Assembly: GCA_034434895.1 (NCBI GenBank)
Contig: DAOTYI010000036.1
Span: 1-30,985, forward strand
Reading direction: 5' to 3'
Length of the DNA stretch: 30,985 bases
Origin: DAOTXL01 sp034434895
GTDB taxonomy: Bacteria; Chloroflexota; Anaerolineae; JAAYZQ01
Below are positions 1 through 7,113 of the stretch, in pieces. The notes beneath the pieces were generated by a model that saw only the letters and a list, made by a program, of their open reading frames with translations, made no database searches and was not told the DNA's origin. The position numbers and the translations under genes are program-made. Position 1 is the first letter of the stretch. Every line of letters starts with the position of its first letter.

Positions 1-2
1 TG

Positions 3-326
3 TGTGGGCTGCTTGGCCTGGGGGTGGTCGGCCTGCTGCGCCACTGGCTGGAGGGCTGGCAGGAGGTGACCGTCAGCCTGCTCGGCCAGGAGATCACCCA
101 CCTGAACTTTGTGCAGCTCCTGGGGCTGGAAAAGGTGCTGGCGCTGCTGCAGACGCTGGGAGCGACCTCGCTGCCGGCGCTGTTCCTGGCCGTCCTGGCC
201 TTGGCCCTGGTCAGCGGGGCCTTTCTGGCCGTGACGGTCGCCCTGGTGGGCCTGGCCTACAACCTGCTGGCTTCTGCCACAGGGGGGATCGTGGTCGAGA
301 TGACGGCGGTCGGCAAGCCAAAATAA
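3..326 (+). CDS. DUF3566-like small membrane protein (5' partial)
   Basis: The reading frame is open to the left edge, so the N-terminus lies outside the window; the first complete codon is at base 3 and the stop is TAA at 324-326. The visible 107 residues contain one hydrophobic segment at the extreme left, an amphipathic middle and a long hydrophobic helix, followed by the ending YNLLASATGGIVVEM. A hydrophobic helix leading into YN(L/V)-A---GG(I/V)-V is the pattern I associate with DUF3566, a family of unknown function with two transmembrane helices. That assignment rests on pattern memory only. An internal GTG at base 24 is not needed as a start because the frame continues upstream. Neighbouring genes to the right run convergently on the other strand, so it belongs to an operon outside the window. 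Confidence 0.6.
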   Translation, partial: CGLLGLGVVGLLRHWLEGWQEVTVSLLGQEITHLNFVQLLGLEKVLALLQTLGATSLPALFLAVLALALVSGAFLAVTVALVGLAYNLLASATGGIVVEMTAVGKPK

Positions 327-340
327 GAGCCAGTCTGGAA

Positions 341-416
341 ACCACTAAGGACACGAAGGACACGGGGAATTTCTGTCAATTTCCTCTCATTTCTTTGCCC
401 TGTGCGCCTTCGTGGT
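341..416. repeat. Palindromic dispersed repeat, ACCAC-AAGG family
   Basis: A 76-bp element is bounded by ACCACTAAGG (341-350) and CCTTCGTGGT (407-416), which are inverted copies with one mismatch. The interior carries further GGACACGAAGGACACGG-type repeats. It lies in the convergent gap between the DUF3566-like gene and the response regulator. A half copy of the same family (ACCACAAAGG) occurs at 27997. When transcribed it would fold into a hairpin and could also act as a terminator between the convergent genes. Confidence 0.55.
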
Positions 417-507
417 AGACTTTTCATAAGAGGAACCCATACCCCTGGATTTTTGCATACCACAAGGGGTAGAGGCTTTAGCCGGTCATGGCCACAAGAA
501 AGCCCTG

Positions 508-1161
508 TTATATTCCCAACTCTCGGGCCCGGATCGCCGCCTGGGTGCGGTCGTGGACGCCCAGCTTGTCCAGGATGATCGTCACATAGTTCTTGACCGT
601 GCCCTCGGCCAGGCTGAGCCGGTCGGCGATCTGGCGGTTGGTCAGGCCCTGGGCCAGCAGGCGCAGGATCTCCACCTCGCGCTCGGAGAGGGGTTCGGCC
701 AGGCCGGTATCGGCGACACGGGCCGGTGGGGCCAGGCGGGCGAACTCGGCCACGACTTTGCGCGCGACCGAGGGCTGGATGAGGGCCCCGCCGCCGGCCA
801 CGGTGCGTACCGCCTGGGCCAGCTCGCTGCCGGAAACATCTTTGAGCAGGTAGCCCAATGCCCCGGCGCGCAGCCCCTCAAAGACATACTCGTCGTCATC
901 AAAGGTGGTCAGGATGACCACGCGGGCCTCGGGCCAGCGTCCACGCAACCGCCAGGTGGCTTCCACCCCATCCATGCCCGGCATCCGCACATCCATCAAC
1001 ACCAGGTCGGGCCGCAGTGTGGCATAGGCCTCCAGAGCGGCTTCTCCATTTTCGGCCTCACCGACGACCTTCAGGTCTGGCTCCAATTCCAGCAGGATGC
1101 GCAGCCCTTCGCGCATGAGGCGCTGGTCATCCACGAGCAGGATGCGGATTGGTGTGGTCAT
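508..1161 (-). CDS. NarL/LuxR-family response regulator
   Basis: The 217-residue protein has a receiver domain (about 5-120) and a C-terminal LuxR-type helix-turn-helix (about 150-215). Visible receiver residues are the acidic pair D11/D12, the phosphoacceptor D57 in LVLMDVRMPG, T85 and the conserved K107. The HTH part contains LSEREVEILRLLAQGLTNRQIA followed by LSLAEGTVKNYV, typical of the family. It lies 21 bp downstream of a histidine kinase on the same strand and is almost certainly its partner. This kinase/regulator type often controls an adjacent ABC exporter, and one lies just upstream (3097-5346), so that operon is the obvious candidate target. That target is inferred. Confidence 0.95.
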   Translation of the reverse strand: MTTPIRILLVDDQRLMREGLRILLELEPDLKVVGEAENGEAALEAYATLRPDLVLMDVRMPGMDGVEATWRLRGRWPEARVVILTTFDDDEYVFEGLRAGALGYLLKDVSGSELAQAVRTVAGGGALIQPSVARKVVAEFARLAPPARVADTGLAEPLSEREVEILRLLAQGLTNRQIADRLSLAEGTVKNYVTIILDKLGVHDRTQAAIRARELGI

Positions 1162-1182
1162 GGCTTCTCCTACAATTGGGGG

Positions 1183-2358
1183 TCAGGCCGGTCGGGGGAG
1201 CCGCAAAGACACCTGGGTCCCTCCGCCGGGTCGGGGCTCCAGGTGCAGCGTCCCCCCCAGTTGTCCGGCCCGCTCCCGGAGCCCTCGCAGGCCAAAACCC
1301 TCTGGGTGACCAGCGGGGGGTGGCCCCTGACCATCGTCGCCGACCAGCAACGAGATGGCCTCATGATCGAAGCTCAGGACCAGCCAGACCTGGCTAGCTG
1401 TGGCGTGCTTCTGGACGTTCGTCAGCGCCTCCTGGGCGGCCCGGTAGAGGGCCAGGCGGTGGGTGGCAGGCAAAGGGGGCATCTCTTCGGGCAGGGCACG
1501 GTGGACCGTCAGGCCGGTGGCCTGCTCAAAATGGTCTGCCAGCCGCCGCAGCGCGCCGGGCAGTTGCAGGTCAGCCTCGACCGGTGCCCGCAGGGCGGCG
1601 ACGGTGGCCCGCAGTTCGCCCAGCGCCTCGCGCACCTGGTCGCGGACGTTGCCAACCAGGCCCGCTGCCCGCTCCGGATCGGTGGGGCACAGGCGTTGAG
1701 CGGCTTCCAGTTGGACCGAGGCCACGGTCAGGCGATGGCCTAACGTGTCGTGCATCTCGCGGGCCAGACGGTTGCGCTCCTCGACCACGGCCAGCTCTTC
1801 GACACGGAGGGCATATTCCTGCAACTGGCGGTGGGCCGCCTGCAAATCGGCCAGCAGAGCCTGGCTTTGGCGGCGAGCGGCCTCGGCGCTGGCCACCGCC
1901 TGGGCAAAGACGCCGAAAAACAGATACCCGCCGCTGTAGGGCAGCAGGGTGAGCAGCCCGGTGCGCACACCCAATGTATAGACAAAGGCTCCGGCGGTGA
2001 GCAGGATAAACAGGCCGATCCACAGCAGGCCGGGGCGCAGGGGGAAGAGCAGCATGGCCTGGGCGCTGAGAATGAAATAGAGGATGGGAGAGGCCGACCA
2101 GGCTTCCGGGCTCAGGAAGATCGGGATCAGGGCCAGCAGCGATTGGACGGTCAGGTAGAGGCAGCGCCGCCAGGCCGGGGCTTCCGCCTCCGGGATGAGG
2201 GCCTGCACCAGGGCGAAGGCCAGCAGCGGCCCCCCCACCCACCACCACGGTTTGCCGGCCTGGCGGATGACCTGCACGCTGATCAGGGCCACTGTGCCCC
2301 AGGTCAGGTAGCCGATCAGATAGAGCAACACCCCCTGCCGTTGGAACAGCCGCTTCAT
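1183..2358 (-). CDS. DesK/NarX-type sensor histidine kinase (HisKA_3)
   Basis: This 391-residue membrane kinase has five or six hydrophobic segments in residues 10-155 and a short coiled linker (about 160-195). The HisKA_3 dimerisation/phosphoacceptor segment has H203 followed by D204 in REMHDTLGHRL. A HATPase_c domain follows, with an N-box (AAQEALTNVQKHA) and the glycine loop VGDDGQG. No extracellular sensor domain is apparent, so sensing is probably within the membrane, as in DesK or LiaS. I place the start at ATG 2358 (MKRLFQRQ). The frame stays open upstream to 2478, but that stretch lies inside a dispersed repeat that recurs at 6243-6338 and is unlikely to be native protein. It pairs with the response regulator 21 bp downstream. 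Confidence 0.9.
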   Translation of the reverse strand: MKRLFQRQGVLLYLIGYLTWGTVALISVQVIRQAGKPWWWVGGPLLAFALVQALIPEAEAPAWRRCLYLTVQSLLALIPIFLSPEAWSASPILYFILSAQAMLLFPLRPGLLWIGLFILLTAGAFVYTLGVRTGLLTLLPYSGGYLFFGVFAQAVASAEAARRQSQALLADLQAAHRQLQEYALRVEELAVVEERNRLAREMHDTLGHRLTVASVQLEAAQRLCPTDPERAAGLVGNVRDQVREALGELRATVAALRAPVEADLQLPGALRRLADHFEQATGLTVHRALPEEMPPLPATHRLALYRAAQEALTNVQKHATASQVWLVLSFDHEAISLLVGDDGQGPPPAGHPEGFGLRGLRERAGQLGGTLHLEPRPGGGTQVSLRLPRPA

Positions 2359-2366
2359 CTCTTTTT

Positions 2367-2465
2367 TCACCGCCGGGCACGCAGAGAGCGCAGAGAAATC
2401 ATAAAGAACTCGGCGCTCTCTGCGTCTCTGGGGTGCAAACCAGGACCTGTTCCGCATTCTCCTGG
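2367..2465 (-). repeat. 99-bp dispersed repeat, copy A
   Basis: Read on the minus strand this segment begins CCAGGAGAATGC, continues through GTCCTGGTTTGCAC, the palindromic core CAGAGACGCAGAGAGCG, TTTATGATT and CTCTGCG, and ends GGCGGTGA. The same order of blocks occurs on the plus strand at 6243-6338. It sits directly upstream of the histidine kinase start and supplies an artificial N-terminal extension to that frame. There is no transposase, so it is a non-autonomous or decayed element. Confidence 0.75.
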
Positions 2466-2532
2466 TAAAGTATAGCACAAGTTGGCTTCGCTGACAAACA
2501 ACCGTTCCCCGGACACCCCCTGTCGCCCTTCC

Positions 2533-3030
2533 TCAGCGCCGCCGCCACAGGATCAGGTACAGTCCGCCGGCGATCAGGGCTACGGGCCAGAGCTGACCCA
2601 CCCACTCCAACACCTGTCGGCCGGCCTCTCCCCACAGCAGCCCGCCGCCGATCAGGGCCAGGATGCCGCCGGGGATCAACGGCCACCAGCAGGCCCGGCC
2701 GGGGAGGAGCAACGATAGCAGGGAGATCAGGCCCCATCCCAGGGCAAAGGCCAGCAAAAAGACCCCTCCCTGGTCTGCTTCCTCCAGCGAGTGAAAAGGT
2801 CCGGTGATGAGCAGCACTCCCAGGCCGAGTCCGCTCAGGATGCCGCCGGGGATCAGCAGGCCGATCTGACGGCTCAAGAGGCCCCACAGGACAAAGATTC
2901 CACCCAGCAGCAGCAAAAAGGCCCGGCCCAGCAGCTCGCCCCCCACAAGTTGGGCGACCAGGAGCAAAAGCCCGATGCCGATCAGGGCCACGCCCGCCAT
3001 CCAACGATTTCGATTCTGTCGAGTTTTCAT
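2533..3030 (-). CDS. Small polytopic membrane protein
   Basis: The 165-residue protein is nearly all hydrophobic, with about six predicted helices: WMAGVALIGIGLLLLVAQLV, FLLLLGGIFVLWGLL, LIPGGILSGLGLGVLLI, a segment near 90-107, LIPGGILALIGGGLLWG, and the C-terminal VALIAGGLYLILWRRR. Glycine-rich LIPGGIL repeats recall the LiaI/LiaF-like (DUF5668-type) membrane region, but no named domain is secure. A strong AGGAGG ribosome binding site precedes ATG 3030. It sits between the ABC permease and the histidine kinase on the same strand. LiaF-like membrane proteins act as inhibitors of neighbouring LiaS/DesK-like kinases, so a modulator role is a reasonable but unproven inference. Confidence 0.7.
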   Translation of the reverse strand: MKTRQNRNRWMAGVALIGIGLLLLVAQLVGGELLGRAFLLLLGGIFVLWGLLSRQIGLLIPGGILSGLGLGVLLITGPFHSLEEADQGGVFLLAFALGWGLISLLSLLLPGRACWWPLIPGGILALIGGGLLWGEAGRQVLEWVGQLWPVALIAGGLYLILWRRR

Positions 3031-3064
3031 TTGACCTCCTCCTGATGATTTTGTGTCCTTTGAT

Positions 3065-3088
3065 AGGGCAACTGCGAGCAGTTGCCCT
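3065..3088. terminator. Perfect 11-bp hairpin between permease and small membrane gene
   Basis: AGGGCAACTGC (3065-3075) and GCAGTTGCCCT (3078-3088) are perfect inverted copies separated by two bases. It lies 8 bp beyond the stop of the ABC permease in the minus direction. No uridine run follows on the minus strand, so it may be an attenuator or an mRNA 3'-end stabiliser and not a classical terminator. It probably lowers expression of the kinase genes relative to the ABC genes. Confidence 0.5.
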
Positions 3089-3096
3089 CCAGTTAT

Positions 3097-4368
3097 TTAG
3101 CCCTCAACCGTGTCAAATCGGAACCGCCACACGCCGATCCCGAAAAAGAGGGCGGCAAAGCCGGCCAGGATGCCCACCTTGGGCAGGACCTGGGCCAGGC
3201 CATAGCCACGCACCAACAGGTCCTGATAGGCATCCAGCGCCCAGGCATGGGGGGTCACCAGGCCAATGGTTTGCAACCAGGTGGGCATGATGAAACGGGG
3301 CACAAAGCAGCCGCCCAGGGCCGAGAGGGTGAGGAGCAGCAAGACGGTTAACCCGCCCACCTGCGCTTCGGTGCGGGCCAGGGCCGAGACCAACACCCCC
3401 AGCCCTGTCGCCGTGGCTGCGGCAGCCAGGCTGACCGCCACCAGGCCGGCCGGAGAAGGACCCAGGCTCAGGCCGAACAACAGATGGCTGGCCCCCAACA
3501 TGATGGCCAACTGCGCCAGGTTGATGAGATAGTAGGGCAGCAGCTTGCCGGTCAGCATGACGGCCCGCTGCATCGGGGCGGCCAGCAGACGCCGAAAGGT
3601 GCCTTCCCGCCGCTCCTGCAAGACCGAGCCGGCCAGCAGGCTGACGATCCAGAAGATGCCATAGATGGTATAGCCGGGGACATTCTGCTGAAAAGTGTCC
3701 GGATACTTTTCCACCTGCATCCCGGCCGGAACCGTCCGCTCCACCGTGACTACCGGCTCCTCTCCTCCCAACAGGCCGCCGGATATGGCCTCCTGTGCCC
3801 TGGCCTTGAAGATCTCCCGCTGCCCGGCCGGGGTCTGAGGGGCCAGCCACTCGAACAGATAGTCCAACCCTTTCGGCACCATGGCCGTATAGGTGCTCCG
3901 CTCGATCAGGCCCTGCAGGGTCCCCAGGATCGGTTCGACAAACTGACTGGAGGTGGCCGGGTCTACGATGGCCGCAATCCGGGTGGTGTGGCGCTCCGCT
4001 GCGGCCGGGTCCTGTTCCAGGGCATCGGAAAAGTCGGGCGGGAACACCAGGGCCAGGTTGCGCTTCCCTTCCACGACCAGCTTCTCGGCCAGTTCGACCG
4101 TCAGGGGTTGGCCTTCCCACGTTGTCTCCACGCCGAATGCTTCCATGCTGTCCAATTGAGCCAGGATCGTGGCCGCCTGCGTCCCCCGATCCTGGTTGAC
4201 GGCCAGAAGTTGAATCCGGTCCTGACCCGGCTCGAACATGCCGCCCAGGGCATAGCTCATCACCACGATAAACATGAAGGGTTGGAGAAAGATCAGCGCC
4301 ACCCCTCCCCGGTCCTTGAAAAAGATTTTGAGGTCCTTCCAGGTCAGGGCCAGGATTTGATCGATCAT
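3097..4368 (-). CDS. ABC-2 type transporter permease
   Basis: The 423-residue protein has the ABC2_membrane_3 layout. There is one N-terminal helix (about 24-42, after TWKDLKIFFKDRGGVALIFLQP), then a large extracytoplasmic domain of roughly 190 residues. Five C-terminal helices follow, from IYGIFWIVSLLAG onward, with the REGTFRRLLAAPM loop typical of this family. It is the membrane partner of the ATPase encoded 36 bp upstream. Such DrrB/YhaP-like exporters move drugs, lipids or peptides outward; the substrate cannot be read from sequence. It is the third gene of an operon beginning with the CPBP gene. Confidence 0.9.
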   Translation of the reverse strand: MIDQILALTWKDLKIFFKDRGGVALIFLQPFMFIVVMSYALGGMFEPGQDRIQLLAVNQDRGTQAATILAQLDSMEAFGVETTWEGQPLTVELAEKLVVEGKRNLALVFPPDFSDALEQDPAAAERHTTRIAAIVDPATSSQFVEPILGTLQGLIERSTYTAMVPKGLDYLFEWLAPQTPAGQREIFKARAQEAISGGLLGGEEPVVTVERTVPAGMQVEKYPDTFQQNVPGYTIYGIFWIVSLLAGSVLQERREGTFRRLLAAPMQRAVMLTGKLLPYYLINLAQLAIMLGASHLLFGLSLGPSPAGLVAVSLAAAATATGLGVLVSALARTEAQVGGLTVLLLLTLSALGGCFVPRFIMPTWLQTIGLVTPHAWALDAYQDLLVRGYGLAQVLPKVGILAGFAALFFGIGVWRFRFDTVEG

Positions 4369-4404
4369 GATTCGCTCTCCTTCTTCTCATCCGAAAACAG
4401 AAGC

Positions 4405-5346
4405 TTATTCGCGCAACCGCCTGCCTGTCAGGTGCAGAAAAACGGCCTCCAGGTTCGGTTCCAGGATTTCGAGGGTGGTGATGAGCAGGTCCAGGCGGTT
4501 GGCCACCTCCAGCAATCCCACCAGTGCTTCCTGGGTGTGGCGAGCCCGGATGTGGAGTTTGCCATCGCGCCGTTGCACCCCCTGAACAGCGGGGAGGGAG
4601 CGCAGCCGGTCCGTCACCGTTTCGGCTGCCTCACCGGCCAGGCCAACGACGATCAGCCCGCCACCCAGGCTGCGGATGAGGGCCGTGGGCGTGTCCAGGG
4701 CGATGATCTGTCCTTCATCCACGATGGCGACGCGGTGGCACAGGCGTTGTGCCTCCTCCATGTAGTGGGTGGTGTAGATGACGGTCACTCCCGCCCGGTT
4801 CAACGCTTCGACGCTCTCCAGGATGGCGTTGCGGCTCTGAGGGTCCACGCCGACCGTCGGCTCATCCAGGAACAGGATGTCGGGTTTGTGCAGCAACCCG
4901 GCTCCGATGTTCACCCGGCGCTTCATGCCGCCGGAATAGGTTTCGACCGGGTCGTCGGCACGCCCGGTCAGGCCGATCATCTCCAACACCTCATCCACCC
5001 GGCGGCGCAGGTCCCGGCCCTTCAGGCCATAGATGCGCCCAAAGAAGGTCAGGTTCTGCCGGGCCGACAGGGCAGGGTAGAGGGCCAGCTCTTGCGGCAC
5101 CAGACCCATCCTGGCTTTGAGCTGGTGGGTGTGGGTTCTGAAGTCCAGACCCTTCATGGTGATGCGGCCTCTATCGGGGGAGAGGAGTCCGGTCAGCATG
5201 GAAAGGGTCGTCGTCTTGCCGGCACCGTTGGGGCCGAGCAGGCCGAACAGTTCACCCTGCGCTACCTGCAGGGAGATGCCCCTCACGGCTTTGATCTCGC
5301 CGAACGACTTGTGCAGGTCCTGGACTATGAGGATCGGTTCAGACAT
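4405..5346 (-). CDS. ABC transporter ATP-binding protein (DrrA-like)
   Basis: The 313-residue ATPase shows Walker A GPNGAGKTT (38-46), a Q-loop in GLVPQELALYP, the signature YSGGMKRR (about 137-144), Walker B ILFLDEPTVGVDP (157-169) and the switch-region TTHYMEEA. After residue about 225 there is the extra C-terminal domain typical of DrrA/CcmA-like drug and lipid exporters, with no second nucleotide-binding domain. Its start codon lies inside the 3' end of the CPBP gene (8-bp overlap), implying translational coupling. It energises the ABC-2 permease immediately downstream. Confidence 0.95.
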   Translation of the reverse strand: MSEPILIVQDLHKSFGEIKAVRGISLQVAQGELFGLLGPNGAGKTTTLSMLTGLLSPDRGRITMKGLDFRTHTHQLKARMGLVPQELALYPALSARQNLTFFGRIYGLKGRDLRRRVDEVLEMIGLTGRADDPVETYSGGMKRRVNIGAGLLHKPDILFLDEPTVGVDPQSRNAILESVEALNRAGVTVIYTTHYMEEAQRLCHRVAIVDEGQIIALDTPTALIRSLGGGLIVVGLAGEAAETVTDRLRSLPAVQGVQRRDGKLHIRARHTQEALVGLLEVANRLDLLITTLEILEPNLEAVFLHLTGRRLRE

Positions 5347-6118
5347 GGGTACCCCCTTCTTGACGCCCGGCTATTGCGACCAGCACAAGGGCGATCAGGC
5401 AGTACAGGATCGCCATCGCTACCACAGACACGCCAGGCACCACGGCTCCCCACGTGTTCAGCATCACGTGGAACAGCGCTACCAGCAGGACACTCCCCCC
5501 GGTGCGGTTGTACAGCCAGGTATAGAGAAAGGCTTCTGCCACCGTGCCGATCAGCCAGGGGAGGAATGGATACTCCGACATCGGGTTGCCCGTCCAGAAG
5601 AAAAGCGGCAGATGCCACAATCCCCACAGGAGGCCGACGATCAGGGTGGCAGGCCAGGTTGTGTATCGTTTTTGCAGGCGGGGCAGGGCAAAGCCACGCC
5701 ACCCAACCTCTTCCCATGGGTTGGAAAGCAAGGCGACCATGAAGGCGGAAATGGCCAGGGGGAGTGGCTCCCCCTCCAGTCCGGTGTAGGTTGCGGCCAG
5801 GCCCAACAGTTTGGTGATGGCCTGTCCGGCCAGGAGAAGGAGGGCAGGGCCCAACACCGCGACGGCGTACCACGCCAGGCCCACACGCCATTGGATGAGT
5901 GCCCTGAGCAGCCCCCGAACCCCGTCCTTGCCCTGCGTTGCCCGGGTCACGATCACCGCGGCCAGCGCAGGGCCAACGGCGGGAAGGATGAGAAGCAGCC
6001 GAAAGGCTGGCTCGTCAAACGGGGCAATCCCCCGTGACCCCAGCACGGCCGGAGCCCATCCCAGCCATGAGAAGCCGAAGGCCAGGAGGTAGAAGCAGAC
6101 AACAGGATAGTTTTTCAT
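5339..6118 (-). CDS. CPBP family intramembrane metalloprotease
   Basis: The 259-residue polytopic protein carries the CPBP/Abi (CAAX protease-like) motifs. Motif 1 is EEVGWRGF (E136, E137, R141) and motif 2 is GLWHLPLFF with H169. These glutamates and histidine are the catalytic and metal-binding set of the family. I choose ATG 6118 (MKNYPVV) because AAGGAG lies 10 bases upstream; the frame extends seven codons further to a GTG at 6139 that would use up that ribosome binding site. It is the first gene of the CPBP-ATPase-permease operon. Family members modify prenylated or membrane substrates and often accompany self-immunity or peptide-export systems. Confidence 0.9.
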   Translation of the reverse strand: MKNYPVVCFYLLAFGFSWLGWAPAVLGSRGIAPFDEPAFRLLLILPAVGPALAAVIVTRATQGKDGVRGLLRALIQWRVGLAWYAVAVLGPALLLLAGQAITKLLGLAATYTGLEGEPLPLAISAFMVALLSNPWEEVGWRGFALPRLQKRYTTWPATLIVGLLWGLWHLPLFFWTGNPMSEYPFLPWLIGTVAEAFLYTWLYNRTGGSVLLVALFHVMLNTWGAVVPGVSVVAMAILYCLIALVLVAIAGRQEGGTHV

Positions 6119-6151
6119 GTTCCACGCTCTCCTTTTCACCTGCCTGGCCCC

Positions 6152-6181
6152 AGGATACAGCCCAGAGGGTCACATTGACAA
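6152..6181 (-). promoter_or_regulatory. Probable sigma70 promoter for the CPBP-ABC operon
   Basis: On the minus strand TTGTCA (6181-6176) and TATCCT (6157-6152) are separated by 18 bp, and the ATG of the CPBP gene is 33 bp beyond the -10. It overlaps a set of GTGACC direct repeats (6168-6208), which fits regulated initiation. Confidence 0.45.
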
Positions 6182-6208
6182 GTGCCACAGGTCACGTTTC
6201 CAGGTCAC
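6168..6208 (-). promoter_or_regulatory. Three direct GTGACC repeats around the -35 region
   Basis: Read on the minus strand GTGACC occurs at 6208-6203, 6195-6190 and 6173-6168, with start-to-start spacings of 13 and 22 bp. The third copy overlaps the spacer of the predicted promoter and the first two lie upstream of the -35. This arrangement suits an activator binding direct repeats, for example the nearby LuxR-type regulator. The binding protein is not known. Confidence 0.4.
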
Positions 6209-6242
6209 CTTTGCGGACACCCGGCAGCCGACCCATAAGTCC

Positions 6243-6338
6243 CCAGGAGGCTGCTGAAAAAGTCCTGGTTTGCACTGCAGAGACAGAGGCCGCAGAGTTT
6301 TTTATGATTCCTCCGCGTTCTCTGCGTCTCTGCGGTGA
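6243..6338 (+). repeat. 96-bp dispersed repeat, copy B
   Basis: Starts CCAGGAGGCTGCTGAAAAAG, continues GTCCTGGTTTGCAC, CAGAGACAGAGGCCGCAGAG, TTTATGATT and CTCTGCGTCTCTGCGGTGA. It is collinear with the minus-strand copy at 2367-2465. The start resembles the CTGCTGAAAAA ends of some insertion sequences, but no transposase is present. It occupies part of the 394-bp gene-free stretch between the CPBP and TetR genes, whose other contents are the promoters and operators listed separately. Confidence 0.75.
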
Positions 6339-6394
6339 GAGGGGATATTGTTAAGCACCCTGCCGTGGGGGACTGAACCTCCTGCCCTATACAT

Positions 6395-6408
6395 ACCGAC
6401 CGGTCGGT
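6395..6408. promoter_or_regulatory. Palindromic operator O1 for the TetR regulator
   Basis: ACCGACCGGTCGGT is a perfect 14-bp palindrome ending one base before the -35 hexamer TTGACA. Its centre is 46 bp from that of O2. Palindromes of this type are typical sites for TetR-family dimers. Confidence 0.75.
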
Positions 6409-6437
6409 TTGACAGGAAAGACAGGCTGTGATACAAT
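6409..6437 (+). promoter_or_regulatory. Sigma70 promoter of the TetR-epimerase operon
   Basis: A consensus TTGACA (6409-6414) is followed after exactly 17 bp by TACAAT (6432-6437). The promoter is flanked by operators O1 and O2 and leads to the TetR start at 6513, leaving a leader of roughly 70 bases. Confidence 0.8.
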
Positions 6438-6441
6438 GATG

Positions 6442-6453
6442 CCGACCGGTCGG
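6442..6453. promoter_or_regulatory. Palindromic operator O2 at the transcription start
   Basis: The 12-bp palindrome CCGACCGGTCGG shares its core with O1, and the right flank GTAT is also similar. It begins 5 bp after the -10 hexamer, so it covers the expected +1. Occupancy would block initiation, giving a simple autorepression circuit. Confidence 0.7.
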
Positions 6454-6512
6454 TATTTATGTGCCGGACAGGCCGGGAACAGATTTTCAGACCAGCTCTG
6501 AGGGGAGGGAAG

Positions 6513-7112
6513 ATGAGATCACGACAACGAGGCGAGGAAACCCGCAACCGTATCCTGGATGCGGCACTGGACTGTTTTGCCCGCTACGGCTACGATGCCA
6601 CCGGTGTGGCCGAGATCTGTCAGTGTGCCGGGGTGACCAAAGGGGGCTTTTATCACCACTTTTCCAGCAAACAGGCCGTCTTTTTGGAGTTGCTGGAGCG
6701 CTGGTTGAAGGGGTTGGATGCCAGGCTGGAACAGATCCGCTCCGGGGCCGAAACGGTGCCGGAGGAGTTGCTGCGCATGACGACGATGGTCCGCCAGGTG
6801 TTCCACGATGCCGGTGGCAAACTGCCCATCTTTCTAGAGTTCCTGACCAAGGCCGGGCAGAGTCCGGTGGTCTGGCAGGCGACCGTTGCGCCCTTTCGCC
6901 GCTATCATGGCTTCTTTGCAGGCATGATCGAGGCCGGGATCGCGGAGGGGTCGCTGGGGCCGGTGGACCCGGCCCTGGGCAGCCATCTGCTGCTGGCCTT
7001 CGCGGTAGGTTTGCTGGCCCTGGGCCTGCTCGATCCCCACGGCGCCGATTGGGGGCAGGTGGCCCAGGAAGGAATGAAAATTCTGTTAAGAGGATTAGAA
7101 AGCGAGGAGTAA
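6513..7112 (+). CDS. TetR/AcrR-family transcriptional regulator
   Basis: The 199-residue protein has an N-terminal TetR HTH: RNRILDAALDCFARYGYDATGVAEICQCAGVTKGGFYHHFSSK spans about residues 10-52, with the characteristic GFYHHF. A helical ligand-binding domain follows, resembling the TetR_C group used by many xenobiotic regulators. ATG 6513 is chosen because GGGAGGGAAG lies immediately upstream; an earlier in-frame ATG at 6459 overlaps operator O2 and would have no ribosome binding site. Two palindromic operators frame its promoter, indicating autoregulation. The stop is one base before the ATG of the epimerase gene, so the two are co-transcribed and that gene is the likely regulated function. 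Confidence 0.93.
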   Translation: MRSRQRGEETRNRILDAALDCFARYGYDATGVAEICQCAGVTKGGFYHHFSSKQAVFLELLERWLKGLDARLEQIRSGAETVPEELLRMTTMVRQVFHDAGGKLPIFLEFLTKAGQSPVVWQATVAPFRRYHGFFAGMIEAGIAEGSLGPVDPALGSHLLLAFAVGLLALGLLDPHGADWGQVAQEGMKILLRGLESEE

Positions 7113-7113
7113 G

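Noticed and set aside
1183..2478. 431-residue version of the histidine kinase
   Set aside because: The first 40 residues are encoded by a dispersed repeat present elsewhere in the window.
3484..5742. A 752-codon open frame on the plus strand
   Set aside because: It lies antisense to the clearly recognisable ABC permease, ATPase and CPBP genes; its translation is rich in Q, H, G and R with no domains, as expected from GC-rich antisense.
6459..6512. Upstream ATG at 6459 for the TetR gene
   Set aside because: It lies only 22 bases past the -10 and next to operator O2, and lacks a ribosome binding site; ATG 6513 has one.
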